From positions 1-36,058 of the forward strand of contig CAXPJI010000022.1 of the NCBI GenBank assembly GCA_964217345.1: DNA of 36,058 nucleotides, read 5' to 3'. The notes under the pieces were generated by a model. The model saw nothing but the letters and a program-made list of their open reading frames with translations, was not told where the DNA came from and made no database searches. Below, one piece after another: positions 24,942-32,308 of this stretch. A program made the position numbers and the translations under genes. The stretch is from UBA3478 sp964217345 (GTDB taxonomy: Bacteria; Bacteroidota; Bacteroidia; Flavobacteriales; Flavobacteriaceae). Positions within the stretch are counted from its first letter, which is position 1; the number at the start of each line of letters is the position of its first letter.

Positions 24942-25967
24942 TTAAAAATTGTAAAATCGATCCCCAAATTCAAAGGACAAGGCAATTCTTAATGCATTCT
25001 CAAATGGGTTCTGAACCTGAGAGGTTGAGAACAAATACGAGAGGTCAATTTTAAGGTTATCCTTACGAGCACCTGCACCGACAGTAGCGTATTTTCTGTT
25101 GGTTATATCCGTGGTATCGTGATAGTATCCGAGACGTAAAAACAAATCATCTCTGAAGTTATACTCACTTCCCAATGCAAAACCAAGAGCCTTATTATCA
25201 ACAGGCACTACAAGGGTATTCGCCTCAAGGGTAACTGAAAGCGTTGAGTCATAATCGAAGATAAAGTCATGACCCAGGCCCATACGAAGAGTACTCGGTA
25301 GGTATTGCTCCACTCCGTCTAAGTCATAAGACAGCGTGGTACCGAAATTGGATAACGACAAGCCCGCTCTCCATCGCGAGTCTGCTCCTTCCCTGATATT
25401 CAAATCTGATCGGTAGTAAAACCCGACATCAACCGCCAAAGCATTTGCAGCTCTTGCATCTTGAACCGCTTCAGTGAGCTTTAGGTTAGAACTTATAAAT
25501 CGAAGACCCGCTCCCACCGATAATTGATCATTGAGCTGAAGACCATAAGCAAAATCAAGCGCTAGTTCATTCGGCTTTACGATCTGAGCAGGTTCATCAA
25601 TAGTCTGTCGAAATTCAACCTCTCCAAGCCCGAAATAAGTCAAGCCAACCGCGAGCGCACTCACATCGTTAATACGTTGTGCGTAATTCGCACCCAAGAG
25701 ACTAACATCATCAGCGATATTTGCCAAATAAGGGGTATAGGCAATTCCAAACTCTGCAGAGTTTCCCAACCAAACCAACTTGGCAGGATTCCAACGTGCC
25801 GAGTTAACGTCGGCATGAGTAGCAACGCCAGTGTCACCCATACCCGCAGCTCGAGCATCGATCGGAATATTTAAAAAAGGTACCGCAGGGGTAGTATTGT
25901 CTTGAGCGAAAAGATAGCCTGAAAATAAAAGACCACCTATCATTAGAATCGATTTGACTAATCTCAT
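24942..25967 (-). CDS. porV: PorV-type type IX secretion outer-membrane protein
   Basis: A 341-residue outer-membrane beta-barrel protein with a signal peptide (ending YLFAQ). The N-terminus of the mature protein, AVPFLNIPIDARAAGMGDTGVAT followed by NSARWNPAKLVW (residues about 28-68), is the PorV/PorQ hallmark. Alternating amphipathic strands continue to a C-terminal aromatic (RFYNF). PorV is the shuttle that presents type IX cargo to the sortase PorU. The pdhA neighbourhood matches the porV-(cdd)-pdhA arrangement I recall from flavobacteria, but neither porU nor cdd is here. PorQ-like assignment is the main alternative. Confidence 0.82.
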   Translation of the reverse strand: MRLVKSILMIGGLLFSGYLFAQDNTTPAVPFLNIPIDARAAGMGDTGVATHADVNSARWNPAKLVWLGNSAEFGIAYTPYLANIADDVSLLGANYAQRINDVSALAVGLTYFGLGEVEFRQTIDEPAQIVKPNELALDFAYGLQLNDQLSVGAGLRFISSNLKLTEAVQDARAANALAVDVGFYYRSDLNIREGADSRWRAGLSLSNFGTTLSYDLDGVEQYLPSTLRMGLGHDFIFDYDSTLSVTLEANTLVVPVDNKALGFALGSEYNFRDDLFLRLGYYHDTTDITNRKYATVGAGARKDNLKIDLSYLFSTSQVQNPFENALRIALSFEFGDRFYNF

Positions 25968-26016
25968 AGTACTATTTTCTATTTAGCATACAAAGTACAA
26001 ACATTAGACGAATTAG

Positions 26017-26024
26017 TATCTTCG
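26017..26024 (+). promoter_or_regulatory. Possible -7 box of murF
   Basis: TATCTTCG has one mismatch to TAnnTTTG and ends 19 nt before the murF ATG. The same one-base variant (TTCG) is seen before the cupin gene. Confidence 0.4.
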
Positions 26025-26043
26025 TTTCACGAACCGTTTTGAT

Positions 26044-27315
26044 ATGAAGATTGATCATATATATCAGCTTTTTCAGCAAAGCTCTGGTGTATGCACCGAT
26101 ACCCGAAGTCTGGTTAAAAACCAACTGTTTTTTGCTCTTAAAGGCCCCTCTTTTAATGGAGATGATTTTGCCTTAGAAGCGATTAAAAGTGGAGCTTCGT
26201 ACGCTATCGTTAGCGAAGGTTGCCTAGACAAGAATGATAAAATCATAGCGGTAAGTGATCCACTAAAAACGCTTCAAGATCTAGCGAGATTTCATCGTGA
26301 TCAATTTGAAATTCCTGTGATTGGTCTTACAGGAAGTAATGGTAAAACCACCACCAAGGAGCTCATTAATGCGGTATTATCGAGCGAATATGAAACGCTT
26401 TGTACCCAAGGCAATCTAAATAATCACATTGGAGTACCCCTTACTTTGCTAAGACTTCAACCCTCCCATGAGATCGCGATTATCGAAATGGGAGCAAACC
26501 ACCAAGGTGAAATCGCTGAACTCTGTAGAATTGCCAACCCTAACCTTGGATTAATTACCAATTTTGGAAAAGCACATCTAGAAGGCTTCGGAGGTATTGA
26601 GGGAGTGATCAATGGAAAATCAGAACTTTATCAACATCTAATCCATGCAGGAGGCGTCATTTTCTTCAACGAAGAAGATTCGATTCAAAAAGAAAAATTA
26701 ACCACTTACGACAATCGTTCAAGCTATGGTTTAGTCGAAGAAGCTGACACCTATTTAGAACTCCTTCAAACAGCGCCTACCCTCACCCTTAAATGGGAGA
26801 ATCTGGAGCTATCTAGTTCTCTTTTCGGAAAATACAACGCTCTGAATATAGCTGCTGCTGTCGCTCTAGCTAGTTTTTTTGAAGTTGATACTACATCGGT
26901 GCAGAAAAGCATAAACAACTACCAGGCAAAACAAATGCGGTCAGAAATTCGAACAATTAATGGCAAGCAAGTGTTTGTAGATGCATACAACGCTAACCCA
27001 AGTAGTTTAAAAGTAAGTCTTGAGACCTTTAAGTCCCTGCATTGGGAGAATACAGCACTTGTAATCGGCGACATGTTTGAACTCGGAGAAGAATCCGACA
27101 AAGAGCACAGAGCCATCGTGGATCTAATTATCGCGCTGGGATTTGATGAAGTTTATTTAGTTGGGAAGCATTTTCAACAAACCGATCACCCGTTCAAGGG
27201 ATTTAAAACCACCACTGATTTACTGGATCATTTTCCCGAATCGCTCAGAAATAAGAATATTTATTTGAAGGCTTCGAGATCGATGACCTTAGAAAAGGTA
27301 TTAGATCGGTTATAG
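26044..27315 (+). CDS. murF: UDP-N-acetylmuramoyl-tripeptide--D-alanyl-D-alanine ligase (MurF)
   Basis: A 423-residue Mur ligase that would add D-Ala-D-Ala to the UDP-MurNAc tripeptide, the last cytoplasmic step of the peptidoglycan precursor. The N-terminal domain has the MurF-type GVCTDTRSL and NQLFFALKG. The P-loop is GLTGSNGKTT (94-103), followed by QGNLNNHIGVPLTLL, EMGANHQGEI and the C-terminal DAYNANPSS and FELGEES. It stands alone, diverging from porV. One base separates its stop from that of the convergent gene. Confidence 0.95.
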   Translation: MKIDHIYQLFQQSSGVCTDTRSLVKNQLFFALKGPSFNGDDFALEAIKSGASYAIVSEGCLDKNDKIIAVSDPLKTLQDLARFHRDQFEIPVIGLTGSNGKTTTKELINAVLSSEYETLCTQGNLNNHIGVPLTLLRLQPSHEIAIIEMGANHQGEIAELCRIANPNLGLITNFGKAHLEGFGGIEGVINGKSELYQHLIHAGGVIFFNEEDSIQKEKLTTYDNRSSYGLVEEADTYLELLQTAPTLTLKWENLELSSSLFGKYNALNIAAAVALASFFEVDTTSVQKSINNYQAKQMRSEIRTINGKQVFVDAYNANPSSLKVSLETFKSLHWENTALVIGDMFELGEESDKEHRAIVDLIIALGFDEVYLVGKHFQQTDHPFKGFKTTTDLLDHFPESLRNKNIYLKASRSMTLEKVLDRL

Positions 27316-27316
27316 T

Positions 27317-27724
27317 TTACCAGTCTCCGTACTCTGCACCGTTTTTAGCGGTCTCAAATAAGGTGATATGCAGTTTGCGATCGCCAATAATCGGTTTTAA
27401 GATATCGTAAATAACCTTAGCTAAATGCTCTGTTGAAGGCAACAAATTTTCAAACTCTGGGCAATCTACATTCAGGTTCTTGTGATCAAAACGATCCTCT
27501 ACTTGTTCTTTAATAATACCACCCAATTCACCCAGGTCGATAACGAAACCGGTGTTTGGATCCACCTCACCTCTCACTCGAACTTCTAATTCAAAATTGT
27601 GACCATGAAAATAAGGGCTGTTGCACTTACCAAAAACCTCACGATTCTTTTCATCGCTCCATGATGGGTTGTGTAAACGGTGGGCAGCATTAAAATGCGC
27701 TCTTCTGCAAATAGTGGCAATCAT
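27317..27724 (-). CDS. 6-pyruvoyl-tetrahydropterin synthase / QueD family enzyme
   Basis: A 135-residue T-fold enzyme acting on 7,8-dihydroneopterin triphosphate. Zinc ligands are H15 (AAHRL), H40 and H42 (FHGHNF). The catalytic cysteine is C34, and the C-terminal glutamate is in LFETAKNGAEY. The spacing C-x5-HGH is the one found in eukaryotic PTPS, whereas E. coli QueD has C-x3-HGH. A tetrahydrobiopterin-type product is therefore as likely as the queuosine precursor 6-carboxytetrahydropterin. No other queuosine genes are nearby. The promoter box ends 5 nt before the ATG. Confidence 0.88.
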   Translation of the reverse strand: MIATICRRAHFNAAHRLHNPSWSDEKNREVFGKCNSPYFHGHNFELEVRVRGEVDPNTGFVIDLGELGGIIKEQVEDRFDHKNLNVDCPEFENLLPSTEHLAKVIYDILKPIIGDRKLHITLFETAKNGAEYGDW

Positions 27725-27729
27725 GGGCG

Positions 27730-27737
27730 CAAATTTA
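27730..27737 (-). promoter_or_regulatory. -7 promoter box of the PTPS/QueD gene, leaderless arrangement
   Basis: TAAATTTG on the minus strand is followed by cgccc and ATG, a gap of 5 nt. It is the fifth case of this arrangement in the window. Confidence 0.65.
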
Positions 27738-27766
27738 GATAATTAGATTACACCTTCATCGATTTT

Positions 27767-28477
27767 TTAGGCCATTGGCACCTCAATAGCTAGAAGTTTA
27801 GCATTTGTCTGGGCACTAAGGATAAATTTAGCTGCTTCGGTGATTCCAATAGCATCTCTTCTTCCTAATTGTTCTCCTTCTACGCTAACCTCACCTTCAA
27901 TCACAAAGAGGTAAACTCCATTAGCTGCACTCTTTAAAGTGTAAGTTGTACTACTTTGTGAATCTAAATGATTTAAATGCATGAAGGCATCTTGATGTAT
28001 CCAAACCCCTTTATCTTCCTTATTTGGAGACAAGATCTGTTGCCATCGGTTGGTGCTATCTTCCACTTTTAAAGTAATCTGATCGTATCGGGGAGTTATA
28101 TTTTTCACTTTAGGAAAAATCCATATTTGAAGAAATGCAACGGGCTCACTCGCACTCGCATTCATTTCGCTATGCTCCACTCCTGAACCAGCACTCATGA
28201 CCTGTATGTCTCCTGATCGGATAACAGTTTCATTTCCCATATTGTCCCGGTGCTTTAGGTCACCACTAAGAGGAATAGAGATGATTTCCATATCTCGGTG
28301 CCCATGAGTTCCAAATCCCATTGAAGGAGCAACCCAATCGTCGTTAAGTACGCGAAGCGCACCAAAATTCATCTGATCAGGATTGAAGTAAGAAGCAAAG
28401 CTAAAGCTGTGCGAGGATTTTAACCATCCATGGTCAGCGTAGCCCCGAGAATCTGCTAAGAACAATTTCTTTATCAT
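27767..28477 (-). CDS. Pirin family bicupin protein
   Basis: A 236-residue pirin with an N-terminal pirin cupin and a smaller C-terminal cupin. Metal-site motif FGTHGHRDMEIISIPLSG (about residues 56-72) and GSGVEHSEMN are intact, so the His/His/His/Glu set is present. Bacterial pirins such as YhhW have quercetin 2,3-dioxygenase activity in vitro, but their natural role is uncertain. It appears monocistronic, with a -7-like box at 28489-28496. Confidence 0.88.
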   Translation of the reverse strand: MIKKLFLADSRGYADHGWLKSSHSFSFASYFNPDQMNFGALRVLNDDWVAPSMGFGTHGHRDMEIISIPLSGDLKHRDNMGNETVIRSGDIQVMSAGSGVEHSEMNASASEPVAFLQIWIFPKVKNITPRYDQITLKVEDSTNRWQQILSPNKEDKGVWIHQDAFMHLNHLDSQSSTTYTLKSAANGVYLFVIEGEVSVEGEQLGRRDAIGITEAAKFILSAQTNAKLLAIEVPMA

Positions 28478-28488
28478 GTTTTTTGTTT

Positions 28489-28496
28489 TAAAGATA
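28489..28496 (-). promoter_or_regulatory. Probable -7 box of the pirin gene
   Basis: TATCTTTA on the minus strand has one mismatch to TAnnTTTG and lies 11 nt before the ATG. It sits directly after the terminator of the polyamine operon. Confidence 0.45.
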
Positions 28497-28502
28497 CCCC
28501 AT

Positions 28503-28530
28503 AAAAAAAGGGAGACTAAAAAGCCTCCCT
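28503..28530 (-). terminator. Rho-independent terminator of the polyamine operon
   Basis: On the minus strand AGGGAG and CTCCCT form the stem, with an inner CT/AG pair and a T-rich loop. Seven Ts follow. It starts 15 nt after the stop of the 83-residue gene, which places that gene inside the operon. Confidence 0.87.
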
Positions 28531-28545
28531 AATTCTTAATCTAGA

Positions 28546-28797
28546 TTAATCGTCATCTCCGATTTCGACGACGCCTTCTAAAGACTGATCATTTTCCCAG
28601 AAATCACGACTTACCGAACCGATTTTAACGAGATAGGAAATATCTCCCACTCGAAGAGGTAAGCATTGAATCTTAGTACCGCTTGATGAGGTAAACGAAA
28701 CTACTTCGTTATCTCCATAACCATCAGCATATAACTCAGAGAACGCCTTGCGATTCTCAGGAGTCAACTTCTTGAATTCGACAATTAGCCGTTGCAT
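28546..28797 (-). CDS. Small protein of unknown function in the polyamine operon
   Basis: An 83-residue protein I do not recognise. It starts basic-amphipathic (MQRLIVEFKKLTPENRKAF), has a middle section that looks like beta strands (VVSFTSSSGTKIQCLPLRV), and ends very acidic (EGVVEIGDDD). There is no signal peptide or membrane segment. Its ATG overlaps the stop of the deoxyhypusine-synthase-like gene by one base (TGATG), and a terminator follows, so it is almost certainly translated as part of the speA operon. It could be a regulator or accessory subunit, but nothing in the sequence proves this. Confidence 0.7.
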   Translation of the reverse strand: MQRLIVEFKKLTPENRKAFSELYADGYGDNEVVSFTSSSGTKIQCLPLRVGDISYLVKIGSVSRDFWENDQSLEGVVEIGDDD

Positions 28798-29753
28798 CAG
28801 TAACCTAGGATATAAGCAAAAACTAAAGGTGCAACAATCGTCGCATCTGATTCAATAATAAACTTAGGAGTATCAATATCGAGTTTACCCCAAGTAATTT
28901 TCTCGTTAGGAACCGCCCCTGAATACGACCCATAACTAGTCGTTGAGTCACTAATCTGGCAGAAATAACTCCAGAAAGGAGTCTGCTCTAACTCAAGATC
29001 TTGATACAACATCGGTACCACGCAAATTGGGAAGTCTCCGGCAATACCTCCTCCGATCTGGAAGAAACCTACTTGAGATTGATTTTTGTACCAATCTGCT
29101 AAATACGTCATGTACTCGATTCCAGACTTCACGGTAGAAGCTTTTAATTCTCCTTTGATCACATAGCTCGCGAAGATATTTCCCATAGTCGAGTCTTCCC
29201 ATCCCGGAACAACCATCGGAAGGTTTTTCTTAGCAGCCTGAATCATCCATGAATCTTTGGGATCAATTTGGTGAGCCTCCTCAAGCGCACCCGAGTTCAG
29301 TAATTGATATAAGAACTCATGCGGAAAATAACGTTCTCCTTTCTCCTCGGCAGCCTTCCAAAGCTCAAACATGTGCTTTTGAAGCACTCGAAAAGCCTCC
29401 TCTTCAGGAATACAAGTATCGGTAACGCGATTTAACCCTTGATCTAAAAGCTCTCGTTCTTCCACAGGCGTAAGATCTCTGTAGTGAGGAATTCGTTTAT
29501 AGTGGTTGTGCGCAACTAGGTTCATTACGTCCTCCTCAAGATTCGCACCGGTACAAGAGATAATGTGAATCTTATCTTCATTAATCATGGGAGATAAACT
29601 CTTCCCTAATTCGGCAGTACTCATGGCACCTGCCAAGGAAACTAACATCTTATTTCCCTGTTCAAGCTGTTGCTTGTACCCCTTTGCCGCATCCACAAGG
29701 GCAGCAGCATTAAAGTGTAAATAATGAGATTCTAAAAAATTTGAAATGTGCAT
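28797..29753 (-). CDS. Deoxyhypusine-synthase-like protein
   Basis: A 318-residue member of the deoxyhypusine synthase family. The NAD-site segment ISCTGANLEEDVMNLV (residues 65-80) matches the family's T-x-G-G-x-E-E-D motif. The catalytic lysine is conserved at K290 in EKITWGKLDID, followed by the typical end SDATIVAPLVFAYILG. Bacteria have no eIF5A, so the aminobutyl acceptor must be something else. The relative homospermidine synthase uses putrescine. The gene abuts speB (one-base overlap) and sits downstream of speA, which supplies the putrescine. The product (homospermidine, spermidine-like or other) is inferred, not shown. Confidence 0.85.
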   Translation of the reverse strand: MHISNFLESHYLHFNAAALVDAAKGYKQQLEQGNKMLVSLAGAMSTAELGKSLSPMINEDKIHIISCTGANLEEDVMNLVAHNHYKRIPHYRDLTPVEERELLDQGLNRVTDTCIPEEEAFRVLQKHMFELWKAAEEKGERYFPHEFLYQLLNSGALEEAHQIDPKDSWMIQAAKKNLPMVVPGWEDSTMGNIFASYVIKGELKASTVKSGIEYMTYLADWYKNQSQVGFFQIGGGIAGDFPICVVPMLYQDLELEQTPFWSYFCQISDSTTSYGSYSGAVPNEKITWGKLDIDTPKFIIESDATIVAPLVFAYILGY

Positions 29754-30607
29754 TATTCTTGATTAAAGTGATAAGAAAGTATTTTGTAATACAGCTTAGC
29801 TGCTAAAAAGCTAGATGCTTGTGAGCCTGAATCACCATTCGGACACAGCTCAACAATATCAAATCCAACCATTGTTTTTTCAGTGATAATTCGCTGTAAA
29901 AAGTGAAGCGTCTCGTACCACAACAAACCACCTGGCTCTGGAGTACCTGTTGCAGGTACTAGAGAAGGGTCAAATGCATCTAAATCAATAGTGATATATA
30001 CCTTTTCACCCATGAGGTCGATGGCTTTATCCATCCAATATTCATCACTCTCTAGTTCGTGAGCATAGAACATACGCTCTGGGTCAACACGCTGAGCCTC
30101 AAGCTTGTCCATAGAACGAATACCTACTTGGATTAGGTTAGTGGTCTGCTGTGCCTCGTAAAGGGCGCAAGCATGGTTGTAAGGAGTCCCTTCATATTCG
30201 TCTCTTAAATCAGCATGCGCGTCTAACTGAACCACAGTTACGTCTCCGTAATAATGCGCTGTAGCTCTAATTGCTCCAATAGAAATCGAATGTTCGCCAC
30301 CCACTAGAGAGACTAGCTTTCCTCTTCCGTACTGGTCTTTCACCTTAGCATAAACCTTTTCGACCATGGCGTCAGGTGTAGTAAAGCCTTCTAAAGTCTC
30401 GTGCAAGTAAATACCCTGTTTATAGACTTCAGTTTCGGTCTCTATATCATAGAGTTCCATATTTTCGGCAGCATCTAAAAAGGCTGCAGGGCCTTTATCA
30501 GCCCCTTTACCCCAAGTACTCGTGCCGTCATAAGCGACAGGTATAAGGGTTACTTTAGCGCGATCTGCGCCAGCGTATTCGGCGGGTATTCCAGCGAATG
30601 TTTTCAT
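29753..30607 (-). CDS. speB: Agmatinase (agmatine ureohydrolase)
   Basis: A 284-residue ureohydrolase that would split agmatine into putrescine and urea. The binuclear manganese ligands are visible: H106 in VGGEHSISIG, then D129, H131 and D133 in LDAHADLRDE, and the two aspartates of ITIDLDAFDPSLVPATGTPEPGG in outline. The neighbouring arginine decarboxylase gene argues for agmatinase over other ureohydrolases. It starts one base after the speA stop. Confidence 0.92.
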   Translation of the reverse strand: MKTFAGIPAEYAGADRAKVTLIPVAYDGTSTWGKGADKGPAAFLDAAENMELYDIETETEVYKQGIYLHETLEGFTTPDAMVEKVYAKVKDQYGRGKLVSLVGGEHSISIGAIRATAHYYGDVTVVQLDAHADLRDEYEGTPYNHACALYEAQQTTNLIQVGIRSMDKLEAQRVDPERMFYAHELESDEYWMDKAIDLMGEKVYITIDLDAFDPSLVPATGTPEPGGLLWYETLHFLQRIITEKTMVGFDIVELCPNGDSGSQASSFLAAKLYYKILSYHFNQE

Positions 30608-30608
30608 T

Positions 30609-32000
30609 TTAATAACCTAATTGATTTAAGAATTCGTCGGCAGTCTGCTGCCCTTTAAAAAGTTTAGTAGTAATCTCTCCATTCTCATCGCGATCGATAA
30701 GAACGTATTTGGGTTGAGGGATCAAACAGTGTTGTAATCCTCCAAACCCACCAATGGTTTCTTGGTATGCACCGGTGTTAAAAAATCCGATATAGAGCGG
30801 ATAGGTCTTGCTAAATCGAGGCAAATAAATCGCATTGACGTGCTGTTCTGAATTGTAATAGTCATCACTGTCGCAGGTCACTCCTCCTAACAGAACTCGC
30901 TCGTAAGTATCTGACCATCGGTTGAGCGCGAGCATGATAAATCGTTTGTTGATAGCCCACGAATCTGGCATGGTTGTAATGAAAGAAGAATCAATCATAT
31001 TCCATTTTTCACGGTCATTCTGCTGCTTCTGATACAATACTTTATAAATCGTACCTCCACTTTCACCAACCGTGTAGCTTCCGAATTCGGTATAAATATC
31101 AGGGACTGGAACCTCAGCCTCTTCACATGCAATGCGTATTTGATTGACGATCTCATCAACCATGTAAGCATAGTCATAACTGAAGGCTAACGAATTTTTC
31201 ACAGGGAACCCACCACCGATATTGAGTGAATCGAGACTCGGGCAAATCTTTTTCAAAGAAACGTATACTCTTAGGCACTTCTGAAGTTCATTCCAGTAAT
31301 AAGCCGTGTCACGAATACCCGTATTGATGAAGAAATGGAGCATCTTTAGTGAGACCTGCTCATCATCTCTAATGTACTGTTTGTAAAAGGGAACGATGTT
31401 CTTGTATCCGATACCTAACCTTGAGGTATAAAATTCAAATTTTGGCTCCTCTTCAGAGGCAATTCGAATTCCTACAGAAAAAGGTTTCTTCGTCTTTTCC
31501 TTGATCTGATCAATCTCAACAAAGTTATCAAGCACAGGAAGCACCTTCACAGCGTCTCGATCTAACAAATCGGCAATCTTAGCAACGTAATTTTCTTGCT
31601 TAAACCCATTACAAACCACCGTGTCTTCTGGCTTAATCTTACCCTCTCCTAAAAGCGTTTCAACGATAGATAAGTCATAACCCGAAGAAGTTTCTAAAAA
31701 TACTCCAGCGTCAAGAGCACGTTCTATTACATGTCTGAAATGTGAACTCTTCGTACAGTAGCAATAATGATAATTACCTTTGTAATCGTATTTATGGATC
31801 GCATCTGCAAACCAACCTTTAGCACGGGTAATGTTTTCAGTGATTTTTGGCAGATACATGAATTTCAATGGCGAGCCATACTCCTTAACCAAGTCCATAA
31901 GTTCAATGCCATGGAATAGTAGATGGTCGTCTCTAAGCGCAAACTCTTCTTGCGGGAAATAATAGGTCTGATCGATTAGATCAATGTATTTGGTTTTCAT
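30609..32000 (-). CDS. speA: Arginine decarboxylase, fold-III PLP enzyme
   Basis: A 463-residue decarboxylase with an alanine-racemase-type barrel. The PLP lysine is K84 in YCYCTKSSHFRHV. The glycine loop LNIGGGFPVKNS and the C-terminal active-site cysteine GGVTCDSDDYY are present. It is shorter than E. coli SpeA (about 650 residues), lacking most of its inserts, as is usual for the Bacteroidota form. The operon (speA, agmatinase, DHS-like) indicates arginine to agmatine to putrescine and beyond. A weak -7-like sequence TATTTATC (32005-32012) lies 4 nt upstream of the ATG. A better box lies at the far end of a 340-bp structured gap. Confidence 0.88.
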   Translation of the reverse strand: MKTKYIDLIDQTYYFPQEEFALRDDHLLFHGIELMDLVKEYGSPLKFMYLPKITENITRAKGWFADAIHKYDYKGNYHYCYCTKSSHFRHVIERALDAGVFLETSSGYDLSIVETLLGEGKIKPEDTVVCNGFKQENYVAKIADLLDRDAVKVLPVLDNFVEIDQIKEKTKKPFSVGIRIASEEEPKFEFYTSRLGIGYKNIVPFYKQYIRDDEQVSLKMLHFFINTGIRDTAYYWNELQKCLRVYVSLKKICPSLDSLNIGGGFPVKNSLAFSYDYAYMVDEIVNQIRIACEEAEVPVPDIYTEFGSYTVGESGGTIYKVLYQKQQNDREKWNMIDSSFITTMPDSWAINKRFIMLALNRWSDTYERVLLGGVTCDSDDYYNSEQHVNAIYLPRFSKTYPLYIGFFNTGAYQETIGGFGGLQHCLIPQPKYVLIDRDENGEITTKLFKGQQTADEFLNQLGY

Positions 32001-32245
32001 TTTAGATAAATATTAGTGTAGATAAAAGGCGAACTCTTGCGATAATTGAATCGCACATCAACACTATTCAGATCTGTAATGAATGAATCTCGGCATAGGT
32101 TAGACATACCCTATGCGAGCGAAGAAAAGATTGTACTCTTGAAGTTTGGCCTATGGCTCGGAGCACCATTCCTGATGCGGCCTTCTGAGCGAACTTCAAA
32201 ACACTCTTGGACCCGAGCAGAACATTTAATTTCAAAACGCTAGGC

Positions 32246-32264
32246 TACAACCTCTAGGGTTGTA
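32246..32264. repeat. 7-bp inverted repeat overlapping a promoter box
   Basis: TACAACC (32246-32252) and GGTTGTA (32258-32264) are perfect complements around TCTAG. The right arm includes the TA of the plus-strand -7 box at 32263, so it could be an operator or the stem of an RNA. Confidence 0.5.
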
Positions 32265-32280
32265 ATTTTGAGCAAAACTA
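32263..32280. promoter_or_regulatory. Two face-to-face -7 boxes in near-palindrome
   Basis: TAATTTTG (32263-32270, plus strand) is followed by AG and then CAAAACTA (32273-32280), which reads TAGTTTTG on the minus strand. Both match TAnnTTTG. The minus-strand box could start a long speA leader of about 270 nt crossing the hairpins. The plus-strand box points toward the convergent membrane gene. Confidence 0.45.
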
Positions 32281-32283
32281 ACT

Positions 32284-32308
32284 AAAAAGTTATGGGATTT
32301 AACTTTTT
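32284..32308. terminator. Possible AT-rich bidirectional terminator
   Basis: AAAAAGTT (32284-32291) and AACTTTTT (32301-32308) form an 8-bp perfect stem with a 9-base loop and T-rich arms in both directions. On the minus strand it follows the DUF2752 stop by 37 nt. The stem has little G+C, so strength is doubtful. Confidence 0.35.

Noticed and set aside
32046..32243. 65-codon plus-strand open frame in the long gap
   Set aside because: It runs through the inverted repeats, has no domain, no promoter box and no sensible composition. It looks like chance translation of a structured or repeated non-coding element.
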